38,367 bases of DNA from a bacterium UBP15_UBA6099 (GTDB lineage: Bacteria > UBP15 > UBA6099), in assembly GCA_002435745.1 (NCBI GenBank), contig DIWT01000058.1, positions 1 through 38,367 of the forward strand, given 5' to 3'. Under the pieces are notes generated by a model. The model saw only the letters and a program-made list of their open reading frames with translations. It searched no databases and was not told where the DNA came from. Made by a program: the position numbers and the translations under genes. Of this stretch, positions 1 through 7,024 are shown one piece after another (position 1 is the stretch's first letter; every line of letters begins with the position of its first letter).

Positions 1-20
1 CGCAGAAACTACTTTACACA

Positions 21-92
21 ACTAACTTTTTCTTTTGCGCATGATGTTTTTACCAAAGTAGTTAATGGGAACTCTCATTTAATTCTTCGTAT
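21..92 (+). repeat. Dispersed repeat, copy 1 (partner at 26445-26515, opposite strand)
   Basis: The best-conserved core is TAGTTAATGGGAACT at 59-73, which recurs exactly on the other strand at 26463-26477. Similarity continues on both sides: a GCATGAT block lies about 20 bases upstream and an ATTCTTC block about 10 bases downstream in both copies. I count about 28 of 32 matches across 59-90, with weaker similarity leftward to about 21. Both copies sit in AT-rich intergenic DNA upstream of a gene start. No coding potential is evident. It could be a decayed small mobile element or a shared regulatory segment. Confidence 0.5.
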
Positions 93-101
93 AAGCCTTG
101 C

Positions 102-144
102 TATAATCAACAAAAGATGCGGGAGATTTTATTTCCGCTATAAT
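102..144 (+). promoter_or_regulatory. Candidate -10 boxes upstream of the first gene
   Basis: Two exact TATAAT hexamers occur at 102-107 and 139-144 in the AT-rich leader. Neither has a good TTGACA-like box 16-18 bases upstream, so this is only a probable housekeeping promoter region. The second would give a leader of roughly 25 bases before the start at 175. Bases 1-174 hold no gene that I can support. Confidence 0.35.
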
Positions 145-174
145 TCTCCCACAAGAGAGAGCAGGTTTTGCAAT

Positions 175-1074
175 ATGGACGACAGGGGAAACGATATGCG
201 GCAGGACGACGCGATTGAAAAGACGCTTGCCGCGCACGACACGAGGTCGCAACACGCGCAGTGGCTTCAAAACATCCGCGCGAATCTTGCCGAGATAAAA
301 AAGGGCAGGGACATTTCCCAGCTCAGAGGGGTTTTTGCCGGTATTCCCGGAATCGTGGCGGGCGCGGGGCCGAGCTTGGAAAAAAACGCGGGATTGCTCA
401 AAGACGTTCAGATGATGTATCCCATATTCTGCTGCGACAGAGCTTTGAAAAGGATGACGGCGGCGGGAGTGTCCCCGCAGATAGCCGTTGTGGCGGACGC
501 GTCGGACGAAACAGCCTCTTTTTTCGAAGATATCGACCTCTCCAAAATCACTCTTATTGCTCCCACTTATTCCTCTCCCGCGATGTTGCGCCTAAATTGG
601 AGAAAAAAAGCTTTTTACAATGTGACGGACGATGTTGACAAGGGATATGAGAGCGCGGCCATAAATATGACCGAAAGGCGGATTTCGGCGATACCCGGAG
701 GCGTTGTCGTTGGAAATATGGCAATGCTCGCCGCGAAAATCGCAGGCTGCGCGCCCATAACCTTCATCGGAAACGACCTGTCCATGGCTGAACCGTCAGA
801 AGAATTGAAAAATTCAGGCAAACTTATGGAGTCAGAAGGAAAAAACGGCGAGAAACTATACTCAATCCCCGGATTTCTGGCGGCGTTCGAATGGCTGATA
901 AAGTTTGCGGACGCTGACCCGGATGTGAAATCCGGTCGGTTGAAGCTTTACAATTCGACCGAAGGCGGAATAATGTATTCGGAGAAAATCGAGGGATTGC
1001 CGCTGGCGGAATTCCTCTTACAATATAAAGGAACCAATAAAAGTTTGAATACTCTATTGCGCTCAATGATATAG
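175..1074 (+). CDS. Maf-like / DUF115 (MptE-like) flagellin-modification protein
   Basis: A 299-residue protein with the DUF115 core of motility-associated factors, which are implicated in glycosylating flagellin with nonulosonic acids in the cytoplasm. The hallmark G-x-G-P-S-L loop appears as VAGAGPSLEKNAG near residues 60-72. It is followed by CCDRAL, VVADASDE, the GGVVVGNMA segment and the FIGNDLSM motif, where most relatives have G-Q-D-L. The usual Maf protein is about twice this length, so this is a compact single-core form. It sits 45 bases upstream of flbD, which supports a role in motility. An alternative start at 196 has a better ribosome-binding site (AGGGGA at 184-189); the start at 175 has only AGAGAG upstream. 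The family is clear, but the sugar substrate cannot be told. Confidence 0.75.
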   Translation: MDDRGNDMRQDDAIEKTLAAHDTRSQHAQWLQNIRANLAEIKKGRDISQLRGVFAGIPGIVAGAGPSLEKNAGLLKDVQMMYPIFCCDRALKRMTAAGVSPQIAVVADASDETASFFEDIDLSKITLIAPTYSSPAMLRLNWRKKAFYNVTDDVDKGYESAAINMTERRISAIPGGVVVGNMAMLAAKIAGCAPITFIGNDLSMAEPSEELKNSGKLMESEGKNGEKLYSIPGFLAAFEWLIKFADADPDVKSGRLKLYNSTEGGIMYSEKIEGLPLAEFLLQYKGTNKSLNTLLRSMI

Positions 1075-1119
1075 CGTATGATAATAACAAATATATCGCA
1101 GAGGAACAGAGGCCGATAA

Positions 1120-1323
1120 ATGATTGAATTAATAAAGCTGAATGACCAAGCGATAGTGCTCAATTCGGATTTGATAGAGTACATAGAAGCCACGCCCGAC
1201 ACGATGATAACGATGACGACGGGAAGAAAGCTAGTTGTAAAAGACAAAGTTGACGAAGTTGTGAGGAAGGTGATAGAATATCGCCGCAGTATATACGAGG
1301 GACTTGCGATAAAGCCTCAATAG
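1120..1323 (+). CDS. flbD: FlbD/SwrD family flagellar protein
   Basis: A 67-residue protein matching the short FlbD (SwrD) family: MIELIKLN at the start, then a central I-x-x-x-P-D-T-x-I-T segment followed by G-R-K-L-V-V-K-D. The family length is 60-75 residues. In Bacillus subtilis SwrD raises flagellar power by supporting stator function; the mechanism is unclear. The usual genomic position is just before motA/motB or fliL, and here fliL follows 57 bases later. The ribosome-binding site is weak (AGAGG about 8 bases upstream). No motA or motB gene is in the window. Confidence 0.88.
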   Translation: MIELIKLNDQAIVLNSDLIEYIEATPDTMITMTTGRKLVVKDKVDEVVRKVIEYRRSIYEGLAIKPQ

Positions 1324-1380
1324 AACGGAAAACCTGTTTTTTTCATATTGAAAGAGGAAAAACAAGGAGGAAGCGCGAAA

Positions 1381-2034
1381 ATGGCAGAAGAGGAAATTTT
1401 GACAGAGGCGGCTCCGCCGTCGAAAAAAAGCTCCGGCGGTGGTTTCTCAATCGTTCACCTCGCGATTATAGCCGTTCTCTTGATTATCGGAACGGCGGCA
1501 ACAGTCCTCATTATTCAAAGAAGCGTGGGCAACATCAACAAAGAAGTCTCGTCCCAGATAGGCAAGATCAGACAGCAGAACGAGACCGGAAGGATCGCGG
1601 CCGGCAGCGTGAAGATGGAAGACTGTTCCCTGACCGCTCAGCTCGCCTCGATGGAAAAACCGCTGATAATCAACATGGCCGACGGCCAGTCGTATATGAG
1701 CGTCGGGATAACCGTTTGCCTAGCCACGGACCCGAAGGAAGCCGCTAAGAACGGAGCCGCGCTGATGGCCGAGTTTGAAGCAAAGAAGGACATGGTTGTT
1801 TACGTTTGCAACGAATATCTGTCTCGGCTGACCAAAGGCGACCTGTTCCCGGCGGCGGGCGGAGCTTCAAATGTCGCTCCGAACGACGATCTGGCGGCGA
1901 TAGGCTTCGACGACGAGCCGCAGGATTTCTCCCGCAGGATGGACTCGATACGCGGAGAGCTGCTACAGATGTTCCAGCAACGCCAAATATGGTTCGTCAA
2001 GGATTTGTACTTCACGTCGTTCCTAGTGCAGTAA
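1381..2034 (+). CDS. fliL: Flagellar basal-body protein FliL
   Basis: FliL is an inner-membrane protein that surrounds the stator units and tunes torque and stator stability. The 217-residue product has a cytoplasmic Ser/Gly-rich N-terminus, one membrane helix at about residues 22-43 (IVHLAIIAVLLIIGTAATV), and a periplasmic stomatin-like domain. That domain includes KPLIINMADGQSYMSVGI and a C-terminal WFVKDLYFTSFLVQ ending, typical of FliL. The ATG at 1381 is chosen because AAGGAGG lies at 1364-1370; an upstream in-frame TTG at 1348 lacks such a site. It precedes fliM by 51 bases containing a small GCCCC/GGGGC hairpin. The protein is somewhat longer than the common 150-180 residues. Confidence 0.9.
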   Translation: MAEEEILTEAAPPSKKSSGGGFSIVHLAIIAVLLIIGTAATVLIIQRSVGNINKEVSSQIGKIRQQNETGRIAAGSVKMEDCSLTAQLASMEKPLIINMADGQSYMSVGITVCLATDPKEAAKNGAALMAEFEAKKDMVVYVCNEYLSRLTKGDLFPAAGGASNVAPNDDLAAIGFDDEPQDFSRRMDSIRGELLQMFQQRQIWFVKDLYFTSFLVQ

Positions 2035-2040
2035 AAGAAA

Positions 2041-2056
2041 GCCCCGGCGTAGGGGC
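2041..2056 (+). other. Intercistronic hairpin, fliL-fliM
   Basis: GCCCC at 2041-2045 pairs with GGGGC at 2052-2056 around a six-base loop. It begins just after the fliL stop, upstream of the fliM ribosome-binding site. It has no U-run, so it is not a classical terminator. Confidence 0.4.
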
Positions 2057-2085
2057 GCGGCGGACGAACCTCGGAGGAAACTGAT

Positions 2086-3171
2086 TTGGGCGACTTTCTG
2101 TCACAAAGCGCAATTGATGATCTGATAAACCAGCTCGGCGACGACACCGGCGGAGCGTCCGGAGGCGGCGGCGGAGGCGGAGACCTCGGCCTTGACCTCG
2201 GCGATTTCGACCTCGGAGACATGGGCGGCGGCTCGTCCGCGCCGGCTCAAACATCCACAATCATTCGCGCCGACACCGCAAAGAATGTCCAAGCATACGA
2301 CTTCTCGAGGGCTTCCAAGTTCTCAAAAGACCAGATTCGAACCATTCAGATGATACACGAGACTTTCGCCCGGCTGCTCTCAAGCACGCTGTCCGCGAAA
2401 ATCCGCGCTCTCACCCGCATCAAAGTCGTCTCCGTCGAAGAAGTCACCTACGAAGACTTCATCAACACCGTTTCCAACCCGTCGATGATTTGCATTTTCG
2501 GTCTTCCCCCGATGGAAGGCAACGCGGTGATGGACATCAGCCCGCAGATCGGCTTCCCGCTCATGGACAGGCTTCTGGGCGGTTCCGGCGAAGAGGAAGA
2601 GGAAGCGCGCGAACTTACCGACATCGAGCTTAACATCATGGAAAGCGTCATCATGGACGCTCTCAACTTCATCAAGGACGCGTGGAGCAACGTTATCACT
2701 CTCAGCCCGAAGCTCGAAATAATAGAGAGCAACCCGTACTTCGTGCAGATAACTCCGCCGAACGAGATGATAGTGCTGGTCAACCTCGAAGTGGAGATAG
2801 GCGAAAAGACCGGCAGGATGAATATCGCGCTGCCGTACGTGATGCTTGAGACGGTTCTTCCGAAATTGAGCATACAGCAATGGTTCGCCACCTACAGGCG
2901 GGCGGTGTCTCCGGAGACCCCGATAAAAGTTGCTAAACGGCTTCTCAAGACGAACGTGCTGGTCACGGCCGAACTTGGCGAAACGCAGATAACCCTGAAA
3001 GATTTTCTCAGCCTCGACGTCGGCGACGTGTTGCAGTTGCAGACGAAAACGGACGACGACATCGATGTGTATGTGGGCAACAAGCTTAAGTTTAGAGGCC
3101 GCCCCGGCCAAGTGGGCAAGAGCATAGCGGTGCAGACGACCGCGGTGGTGAAAGACAGGGAAGATATCTGA
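2086..3171 (+). CDS. fliM: Flagellar motor switch protein FliM
   Basis: FliM is the middle component of the cytoplasmic C-ring; it binds CheY-P at its N-terminus and carries FliN on its C-terminal SpoA domain. The 361-residue protein opens with FLSQSAIDDLINQL, matching the LSQ-x-EIDALL CheY-binding peptide. A Gly/Asp-rich linker (about residues 20-52, with runs of GGGG and DLGDFDLGD) follows; it is longer than usual. The CheC-like middle domain covers about residues 70-250 and the SpoA domain about 270-355. The TTG at 2086 is the start because GGAGGA lies at 2073-2078, seven bases upstream, and the family N-terminus begins exactly there. It is co-directional with the SpoA-domain fliY gene that follows. 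Confidence 0.95.
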   Translation: MGDFLSQSAIDDLINQLGDDTGGASGGGGGGGDLGLDLGDFDLGDMGGGSSAPAQTSTIIRADTAKNVQAYDFSRASKFSKDQIRTIQMIHETFARLLSSTLSAKIRALTRIKVVSVEEVTYEDFINTVSNPSMICIFGLPPMEGNAVMDISPQIGFPLMDRLLGGSGEEEEEARELTDIELNIMESVIMDALNFIKDAWSNVITLSPKLEIIESNPYFVQITPPNEMIVLVNLEVEIGEKTGRMNIALPYVMLETVLPKLSIQQWFATYRRAVSPETPIKVAKRLLKTNVLVTAELGETQITLKDFLSLDVGDVLQLQTKTDDDIDVYVGNKLKFRGRPGQVGKSIAVQTTAVVKDREDI

Positions 3172-3175
3172 ATAC

Positions 3176-3214
3176 AGCGGGCGTCCGGAACCGAAAAATG
3201 ACGCGCGCCCTGTG
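3176..3214 (+). other. Bulged hairpin in the fliM-fliY gap
   Basis: ACA plus GGGCG on the left arm can pair with CGCCC plus TGT on the right arm, with a two-base bulge and a long loop. No U-run follows. This is a weak intercistronic fold, listed because similar folds occur in other gaps of this operon. Confidence 0.25.
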
Positions 3215-3222
3215 GTTGCCCC

Positions 3223-4227
3223 GTGAGCGAATCTAAAAAAATCACTGATTTCATAAGCGTATTTCTTGATCGGTTTCGCGTCTCCGCAAGCGGCATAGCC
3301 GGTTGTGAGTTGACATACGGCAAGCCATCCGCGGAGCGCCTCGACGCCGCTGAAGTCGCAGCGCTCGACTCAGGCCGCTATGTCGCCGTCACCGTTCCCG
3401 CGACAGCTCCCGTTCCCGGATTGTCCGTTCTTTTCATCCAGCTTCCGCAAGGCGCTTTGATCCCGGAGAGAATAATAAATCCGGGGGCTTCGGTTCCGCC
3501 CGGCGATTTTTCGGATATTCACAAGGGAGCGGTGTCTGAACTTGTGGAACAGGCGTGGTCGGCCTCGGCGGAAAGCGCGTCAGGCATGTTGGGAAAACCT
3601 TTTAAAACAGGAACTCCCGCCGCGGCGCTTAACACAATAGGCGGACACCTGCGGAGTCTGCCCGCGCTTACGGGAATCTCAAGATATTTTTCAGCATCGG
3701 TTTCCGCGTCGATGGACGGCGCGGAATTTTTCATCCGTCTGGTTTTTCCGGAGCAGTTCATAGACGCGTTGTTCGCGGACAGAGCCTCGGCTCCGGCGGT
3801 CGGACGCGCGGCGGCAAAACCGGTTGTTGCGACTCCGGCGGCGAAAAAGAAAATCGAAGCTTTCGAGCCTCCGGCTGCAAACGTTCCCGCCAAGACCGAC
3901 GCTTCCAGAATAGTCAAGAAAAAGACGCCCGCCGCCGCTCAAATAGCCAAAGCTCCCGCAAATAAAACAGAACGAAATCTGGAACTCCTTCTGGACATCC
4001 CAGTGACAATGACGGTGGAACTTGGAAGAGCGAGGGTGCCCGGGGGCAAGCTGCTCGACATAACTCCCGGCTCGGTTGTGGGACTGGATTCTTCAAACCG
4101 GAAACCGGTGAAGATTTTCGTGAATGAAAAGAACATTGCAATGGGCGAAATAGTAGCGGTTGGCGAAAAACTCGGAGTGAGAATAGTCCAGTTGGTCGAC
4201 CCGCAAAAAAGGCTCGAAGAATTTTGA
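3223..4227 (+). CDS. fliY: FliY/FliN-type flagellar switch protein with CheC-like N-terminal region
   Basis: The C-terminal 80 residues form a SpoA domain (LELLLDIPVTMTVELGRARV, then LLDITPGSVVGLD, PVKIFVNEKNIAMGEIVAVGEKLGVRI), the C-ring component FliN. The first 190 residues look CheC-like, as in FliY, followed by an Ala/Pro/Lys-rich linker at about residues 190-250. At the CheC phosphatase position, S105-x3-E109-x2 is followed by W112 instead of Asn, so CheY-P phosphatase activity seems unlikely from this site. The start is GTG at 3223 with no strong ribosome-binding site, so translation may depend on coupling to fliM. The gene ends the fliL-fliM-fliY run; 175 bases with a promoter candidate separate it from fliO. 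Confidence 0.85.
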   Translation: MSESKKITDFISVFLDRFRVSASGIAGCELTYGKPSAERLDAAEVAALDSGRYVAVTVPATAPVPGLSVLFIQLPQGALIPERIINPGASVPPGDFSDIHKGAVSELVEQAWSASAESASGMLGKPFKTGTPAAALNTIGGHLRSLPALTGISRYFSASVSASMDGAEFFIRLVFPEQFIDALFADRASAPAVGRAAAKPVVATPAAKKKIEAFEPPAANVPAKTDASRIVKKKTPAAAQIAKAPANKTERNLELLLDIPVTMTVELGRARVPGGKLLDITPGSVVGLDSSNRKPVKIFVNEKNIAMGEIVAVGEKLGVRIVQLVDPQKRLEEF

Positions 4228-4286
4228 CGAAATTTGACGACGCCTCAATTTGAACCATATCCGCAATCAAGTTATTTCCCGAAAGA

Positions 4287-4315
4287 TTGATTGAAAATGA
4301 ATAGTTGTATATTAT
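4287..4315 (+). promoter_or_regulatory. Candidate sigma-70-type promoter for fliO onward
   Basis: TTGATT at 4287-4292 and TATTAT at 4310-4315 are separated by 17 bases, in the AT-rich 175-base gap before fliO. Matches are 4 of 6 and 5 of 6 to the housekeeping consensus. It could drive fliOPQR-flhB independently of the upstream genes. Confidence 0.45.
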
Positions 4316-4402
4316 ATGAGATTATATTTAGCGGGGATATTCGGGCAATCGGCGCGAAACGAAGAGCGCGAGCGTAAAAAAACTGTCTGACAAGGCCTTA
4401 AT

Positions 4403-5101
4403 ATGAGAGAACGCGCTGTGGAAAAAACGAGACCGGCACGATGGATTGCGGCGTGCTGTCTGGCGATAGCGTTGATTGTTGCGGCGAATTTCGCGGCGGC
4501 GGCTGAGAGCCGCGCGCCGGGAGCGGAACCGCCGGCGGCGCAAGTCGCGGCATCGGATAAGCTTGGCGCGGAAAAGACGGGGAGCGAAAACGCCCCGGTT
4601 GACATGTCGGCGGACGATTCGGTCGTGCCGTCGGACATGAAGACGCGGGAGGATTACCGTCCGGCTTTCGACGAAGACGATGAGCCGGGAACGCGAGGGG
4701 TCAGCGTATGGCGGGTTATGGGAAGCTTGGCCATCGTGATAATGCTGATTCTTGCGTTCGCATACGTGATGAAGATGTTGTGGGCGAAGGGTATGAGGCT
4801 GGAGCTTAAGGGAAGGCACATAAAAGTGATGGACACCGTTCAGCTTGGTCTGAACAGGCAGTTGTATTTGGTGTCTGTGGGGAAGAGAAGGGTTCTGCTG
4901 GGTTCTGGGGAGAAGGGGTTGACGTATCTGATGGAGGTCGGGGAGGAAGAGGTTCTGGAGTATGGCGGGGAAGGCCCGACGGCGGACGGGGGAGTGGGAT
5001 TTCAGGGTGAACTGGAGAGGAGAGCCGGAGAGATAATGGGAGGGGCGGCCCCGATAATGAACAGGCTGAAAAGCAAACTGAAAAAACTGGAAGAAGAATG
5101 A
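4403..5101 (+). CDS. fliO: Flagellar biosynthesis protein FliO
   Basis: FliO is a membrane chaperone that helps assemble the FliP ring of the export gate. The 232-residue product has a hydrophobic N-terminal segment (about residues 14-33, likely signal or anchor), an acidic Ala/Pro-rich periplasmic stretch, a membrane helix near residues 108-130 (SLAIVIMLILAFAYVMKML), and the typical FliO cytoplasmic domain. That domain includes LGLNRQLYLVSVGKRRVLLG, followed by GEKGLTYLMEV. Position directly before fliP, with which it shares ATGA at 5098-5101, fixes the identity. The ribosome-binding site is weak. Confidence 0.88.
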   Translation: MRERAVEKTRPARWIAACCLAIALIVAANFAAAAESRAPGAEPPAAQVAASDKLGAEKTGSENAPVDMSADDSVVPSDMKTREDYRPAFDEDDEPGTRGVSVWRVMGSLAIVIMLILAFAYVMKMLWAKGMRLELKGRHIKVMDTVQLGLNRQLYLVSVGKRRVLLGSGEKGLTYLMEVGEEEVLEYGGEGPTADGGVGFQGELERRAGEIMGGAAPIMNRLKSKLKKLEEE

Positions 5102-5892
5102 ATAAGAGCGTTGATCGGATGAAGAGCATAGCGAGGCGGGCGGTATGGATATCCCCGGCGTTGTTGCCGTTGTTCGCCCTCATCGTGGTTCCGGCAATCG
5201 CGGCTGAGTCCCCGGTGGTGGTTCCGCGCGTCACGTTCGGCGTGTCCCCGGCGGAGTCGCCGAAGGATGTGGCGTTGTCGCTTCAGATAATCTTCCTCCT
5301 GACGATACTGTCGCTGGCGCCGTCTATCGTCATAATGATGACGTCGTTCACGCGGATAATAATCGTGTTGTCGCTGACGAGGAACGCGCTGGGCACGCAG
5401 CAGATGCCGCCGTCTCAGGTGCTTGTGGGAATCGCGCTGTTTCTGACGTTTTTCATAATGGCCCCGGTGTTCAAGACGGTGAACGAGACCGCGCTGAGGC
5501 CGTATCTCAATCAGGAGATAACCCACGTCGAGGCGTTGAAGAAGGCGGAAGAGCCGATGCGGGAATTCATGTTGAAACAGACGCGGAAGAAGGACCTCGC
5601 GCTGTTCATCAACCTGTCCCGCATGGAGAAGCCGAAGACGCGGGCGGACGTGCCGACGCACGTGGTGATCCCGGCGTTTCTGGTGTCGGAACTGAAGTCC
5701 GCGTTCGAGATGGGTTTCATAATATATCTGCCGTTTTTAGTGATAGACATGGTGATAGCGAGCACGCTGATGTCGATGGGCATGCTGATGCTGCCGCCAA
5801 TAATGATATCGTTGCCGTTCAAGCTGTTGATATTCATACTTGTTGACGGATGGGCGCTGATAGCGCGCGGGCTTGTGCTGAGTTTCTATTAG
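5098..5892 (+). CDS. fliP: Flagellar export gate protein FliP
   Basis: FliP forms the pentameric core of the export gate with FliQ and FliR in the inner membrane. The 264-residue protein has a cleavable-type N-terminus (LLPLFALIVVPAIAAES) and the family signatures MTSFTRIIIVLSLTRNALG and ALFLTFFIMAPVF. It ends with the conserved FLVSELKSAFEMGFIIYLPF, the MSMGMLMLPP segment and FILVDGWALIARGLVLSFY. Length is normal. The ATG overlaps the fliO stop (ATGA), so translation is coupled. fliQ follows 20 bases downstream. Confidence 0.97.
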   Translation: MNKSVDRMKSIARRAVWISPALLPLFALIVVPAIAAESPVVVPRVTFGVSPAESPKDVALSLQIIFLLTILSLAPSIVIMMTSFTRIIIVLSLTRNALGTQQMPPSQVLVGIALFLTFFIMAPVFKTVNETALRPYLNQEITHVEALKKAEEPMREFMLKQTRKKDLALFINLSRMEKPKTRADVPTHVVIPAFLVSELKSAFEMGFIIYLPFLVIDMVIASTLMSMGMLMLPPIMISLPFKLLIFILVDGWALIARGLVLSFY

Positions 5893-5912
5893 GTTGACGG
5901 AGAGCGCGGGAG

Positions 5913-6182
5913 ATGACCGAAGGGATAGTCATAGACCTCGGGACGAAAGCGGTGATGCTGGCTTTGTATATAGCCGGCCCGTTGCTCATATTCGGCCTAG
6001 TCGCGGGCCTGTTGGTCGCGGTGTTTCAGGCGGTGACTTCGATTCAGGAAATGACGTTGACGTTCATACCGAAGATACTCGCGGTGATACTCGCTATGGT
6101 GCTGTTCGGCAACTGGATGATGCAGATGACGAAGGATTTTACGGTGGACCTTCTGATGAATCTTCCGAATTATGTGAGGTAG
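5913..6182 (+). CDS. fliQ: Flagellar export gate protein FliQ
   Basis: An 89-residue protein with two membrane helices: LGTKAVMLALYIAGPLLIFGL plus the start of the next hydrophobic run, and then IPKILAVILAMVLFGNWM. Between them is the FliQ signature FQAVTSIQEMTLTFIPK. FliQ packs four copies around the FliP-FliR core of the export gate. GGAGAG at 5899-5904 lies eight bases before the ATG. Length matches the family (86-90 residues). Confidence 0.96.
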   Translation: MTEGIVIDLGTKAVMLALYIAGPLLIFGLVAGLLVAVFQAVTSIQEMTLTFIPKILAVILAMVLFGNWMMQMTKDFTVDLLMNLPNYVR

Positions 6183-6195
6183 GCGGGGCCCCGCC
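6182..6195 (+). other. GC palindrome in the fliQ-fliR gap
   Basis: GGCGGGG followed directly by CCCCGCC is a perfect 14-base palindrome. It starts at the last base of the fliQ stop codon and lies 12 bases before the fliR start. It may form a small hairpin that limits or couples fliR translation. Confidence 0.4.
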
Positions 6196-6207
6196 GGCGG
6201 TTTCGCT

Positions 6208-6993
6208 ATGGAATGGCTTGAAGTCAACGTAGTGACGTTCCAGTATTTCATATTGGTGTTCGCGCGGATCGCCTCGATGGTGGCGCTTTCGCCGGTTATC
6301 GGCAGCGGCTCCGTTCCTCCGACGTTCAAGATGGGTTTTTCCTTCCTTCTGAGCATAATCATCTTTCCCATAGTGTCGCGGCATTTCCCGCCTGTTCCCC
6401 AAGAGATGGTTCTGTACTGGATTCTGGTCTTGAGGGAAGTGATGGTCGGCGTCCTGATAGGGATTATAGGGAATCTGATGTTCTCGTCGATACAGCTCGC
6501 CGGACAGATGTTCGGAATACAGGTCGGATTCGGAATCGTGAACGTCATCGATCCGATGACGGACGAGCATATCTCCATACTGGGGCAGTTCCTTTTCCTC
6601 GTGGGCATATTGCTTTTCCTCGGTCTTAACATGCACCACTATCTGATCGGGATAATCGCTTCGAGCTACGATTACACTCCGCTTGGCTCGTTCACCTTCA
6701 CGGAACCGCTGGGCATGGAAGTCGTCGGTTGGCTGTCGAAGTCGTTCGTGATAGCGTTCAAGATAGGGATGCCGATAATATTCGTGCTGTTGATGGTGAC
6801 GATGGCGCTGGGTATAGTGGCCAGAACGGTTCCGCAGATGAACGTGTTCATAGTGGGGCTTCCGATACAGATATCGATAGGATTGTGGGTGATGGGGATG
6901 TCCATAGGGCTGATAGCGTATCTGTTGAAGGGCTATTTTGCGACGATGATGCAGGACATGGCAATGCTGCTGCGGATGGCCGGAATGACGTGA
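6208..6993 (+). CDS. fliR: Flagellar export gate protein FliR
   Basis: A 261-residue polytopic membrane protein with about six hydrophobic segments. FliR is the single-copy partner of FliP in the export gate. Recognisable features are the N-terminal FILVFARIASMVALSPVIG, then VLREVMVGVLIGIIGNLMFS, QLAGQMFGIQVGFGIVNVID, and the C-terminal VPQMNVFIVGLPIQISIG. Length and position between fliQ and flhB are standard. It has no strong ribosome-binding site (GGCGG at 6196-6200 only), which fits coupling to fliQ. Confidence 0.96.
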   Translation: MEWLEVNVVTFQYFILVFARIASMVALSPVIGSGSVPPTFKMGFSFLLSIIIFPIVSRHFPPVPQEMVLYWILVLREVMVGVLIGIIGNLMFSSIQLAGQMFGIQVGFGIVNVIDPMTDEHISILGQFLFLVGILLFLGLNMHHYLIGIIASSYDYTPLGSFTFTEPLGMEVVGWLSKSFVIAFKIGMPIIFVLLMVTMALGIVARTVPQMNVFIVGLPIQISIGLWVMGMSIGLIAYLLKGYFATMMQDMAMLLRMAGMT

Positions 6994-6997
6994 GCGA

Positions 6998-7015
6998 TGC
7001 CGCCGTCGGGCGGCA
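6998..7015 (+). other. Intercistronic hairpin, fliR-flhB
   Basis: TGCCGCC at 6998-7004 pairs with GGCGGCA at 7009-7015 around GTCG, a perfect seven-base-pair stem. Its last base is the first base of the flhB Shine-Dalgarno sequence AGGAG (7015-7019). It could modulate flhB initiation or stabilise the upstream mRNA. Confidence 0.5.
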
Positions 7016-7024
7016 GGAGCCTTA

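Noticed and set aside
1112..1119. GCCGATAA, identical to the sigma-28 -10 element, just before flbD
   Set aside because: It abuts the flbD ATG, so transcription would begin inside the gene, and no TAAA-type -35 element lies at the right distance. GCCGATA words also recur by codon use inside fliR and flhA.
1348..1380. Upstream TTG start for fliL
   Set aside because: The AAGGAGG ribosome-binding site lies inside this extension and points to the ATG at 1381.
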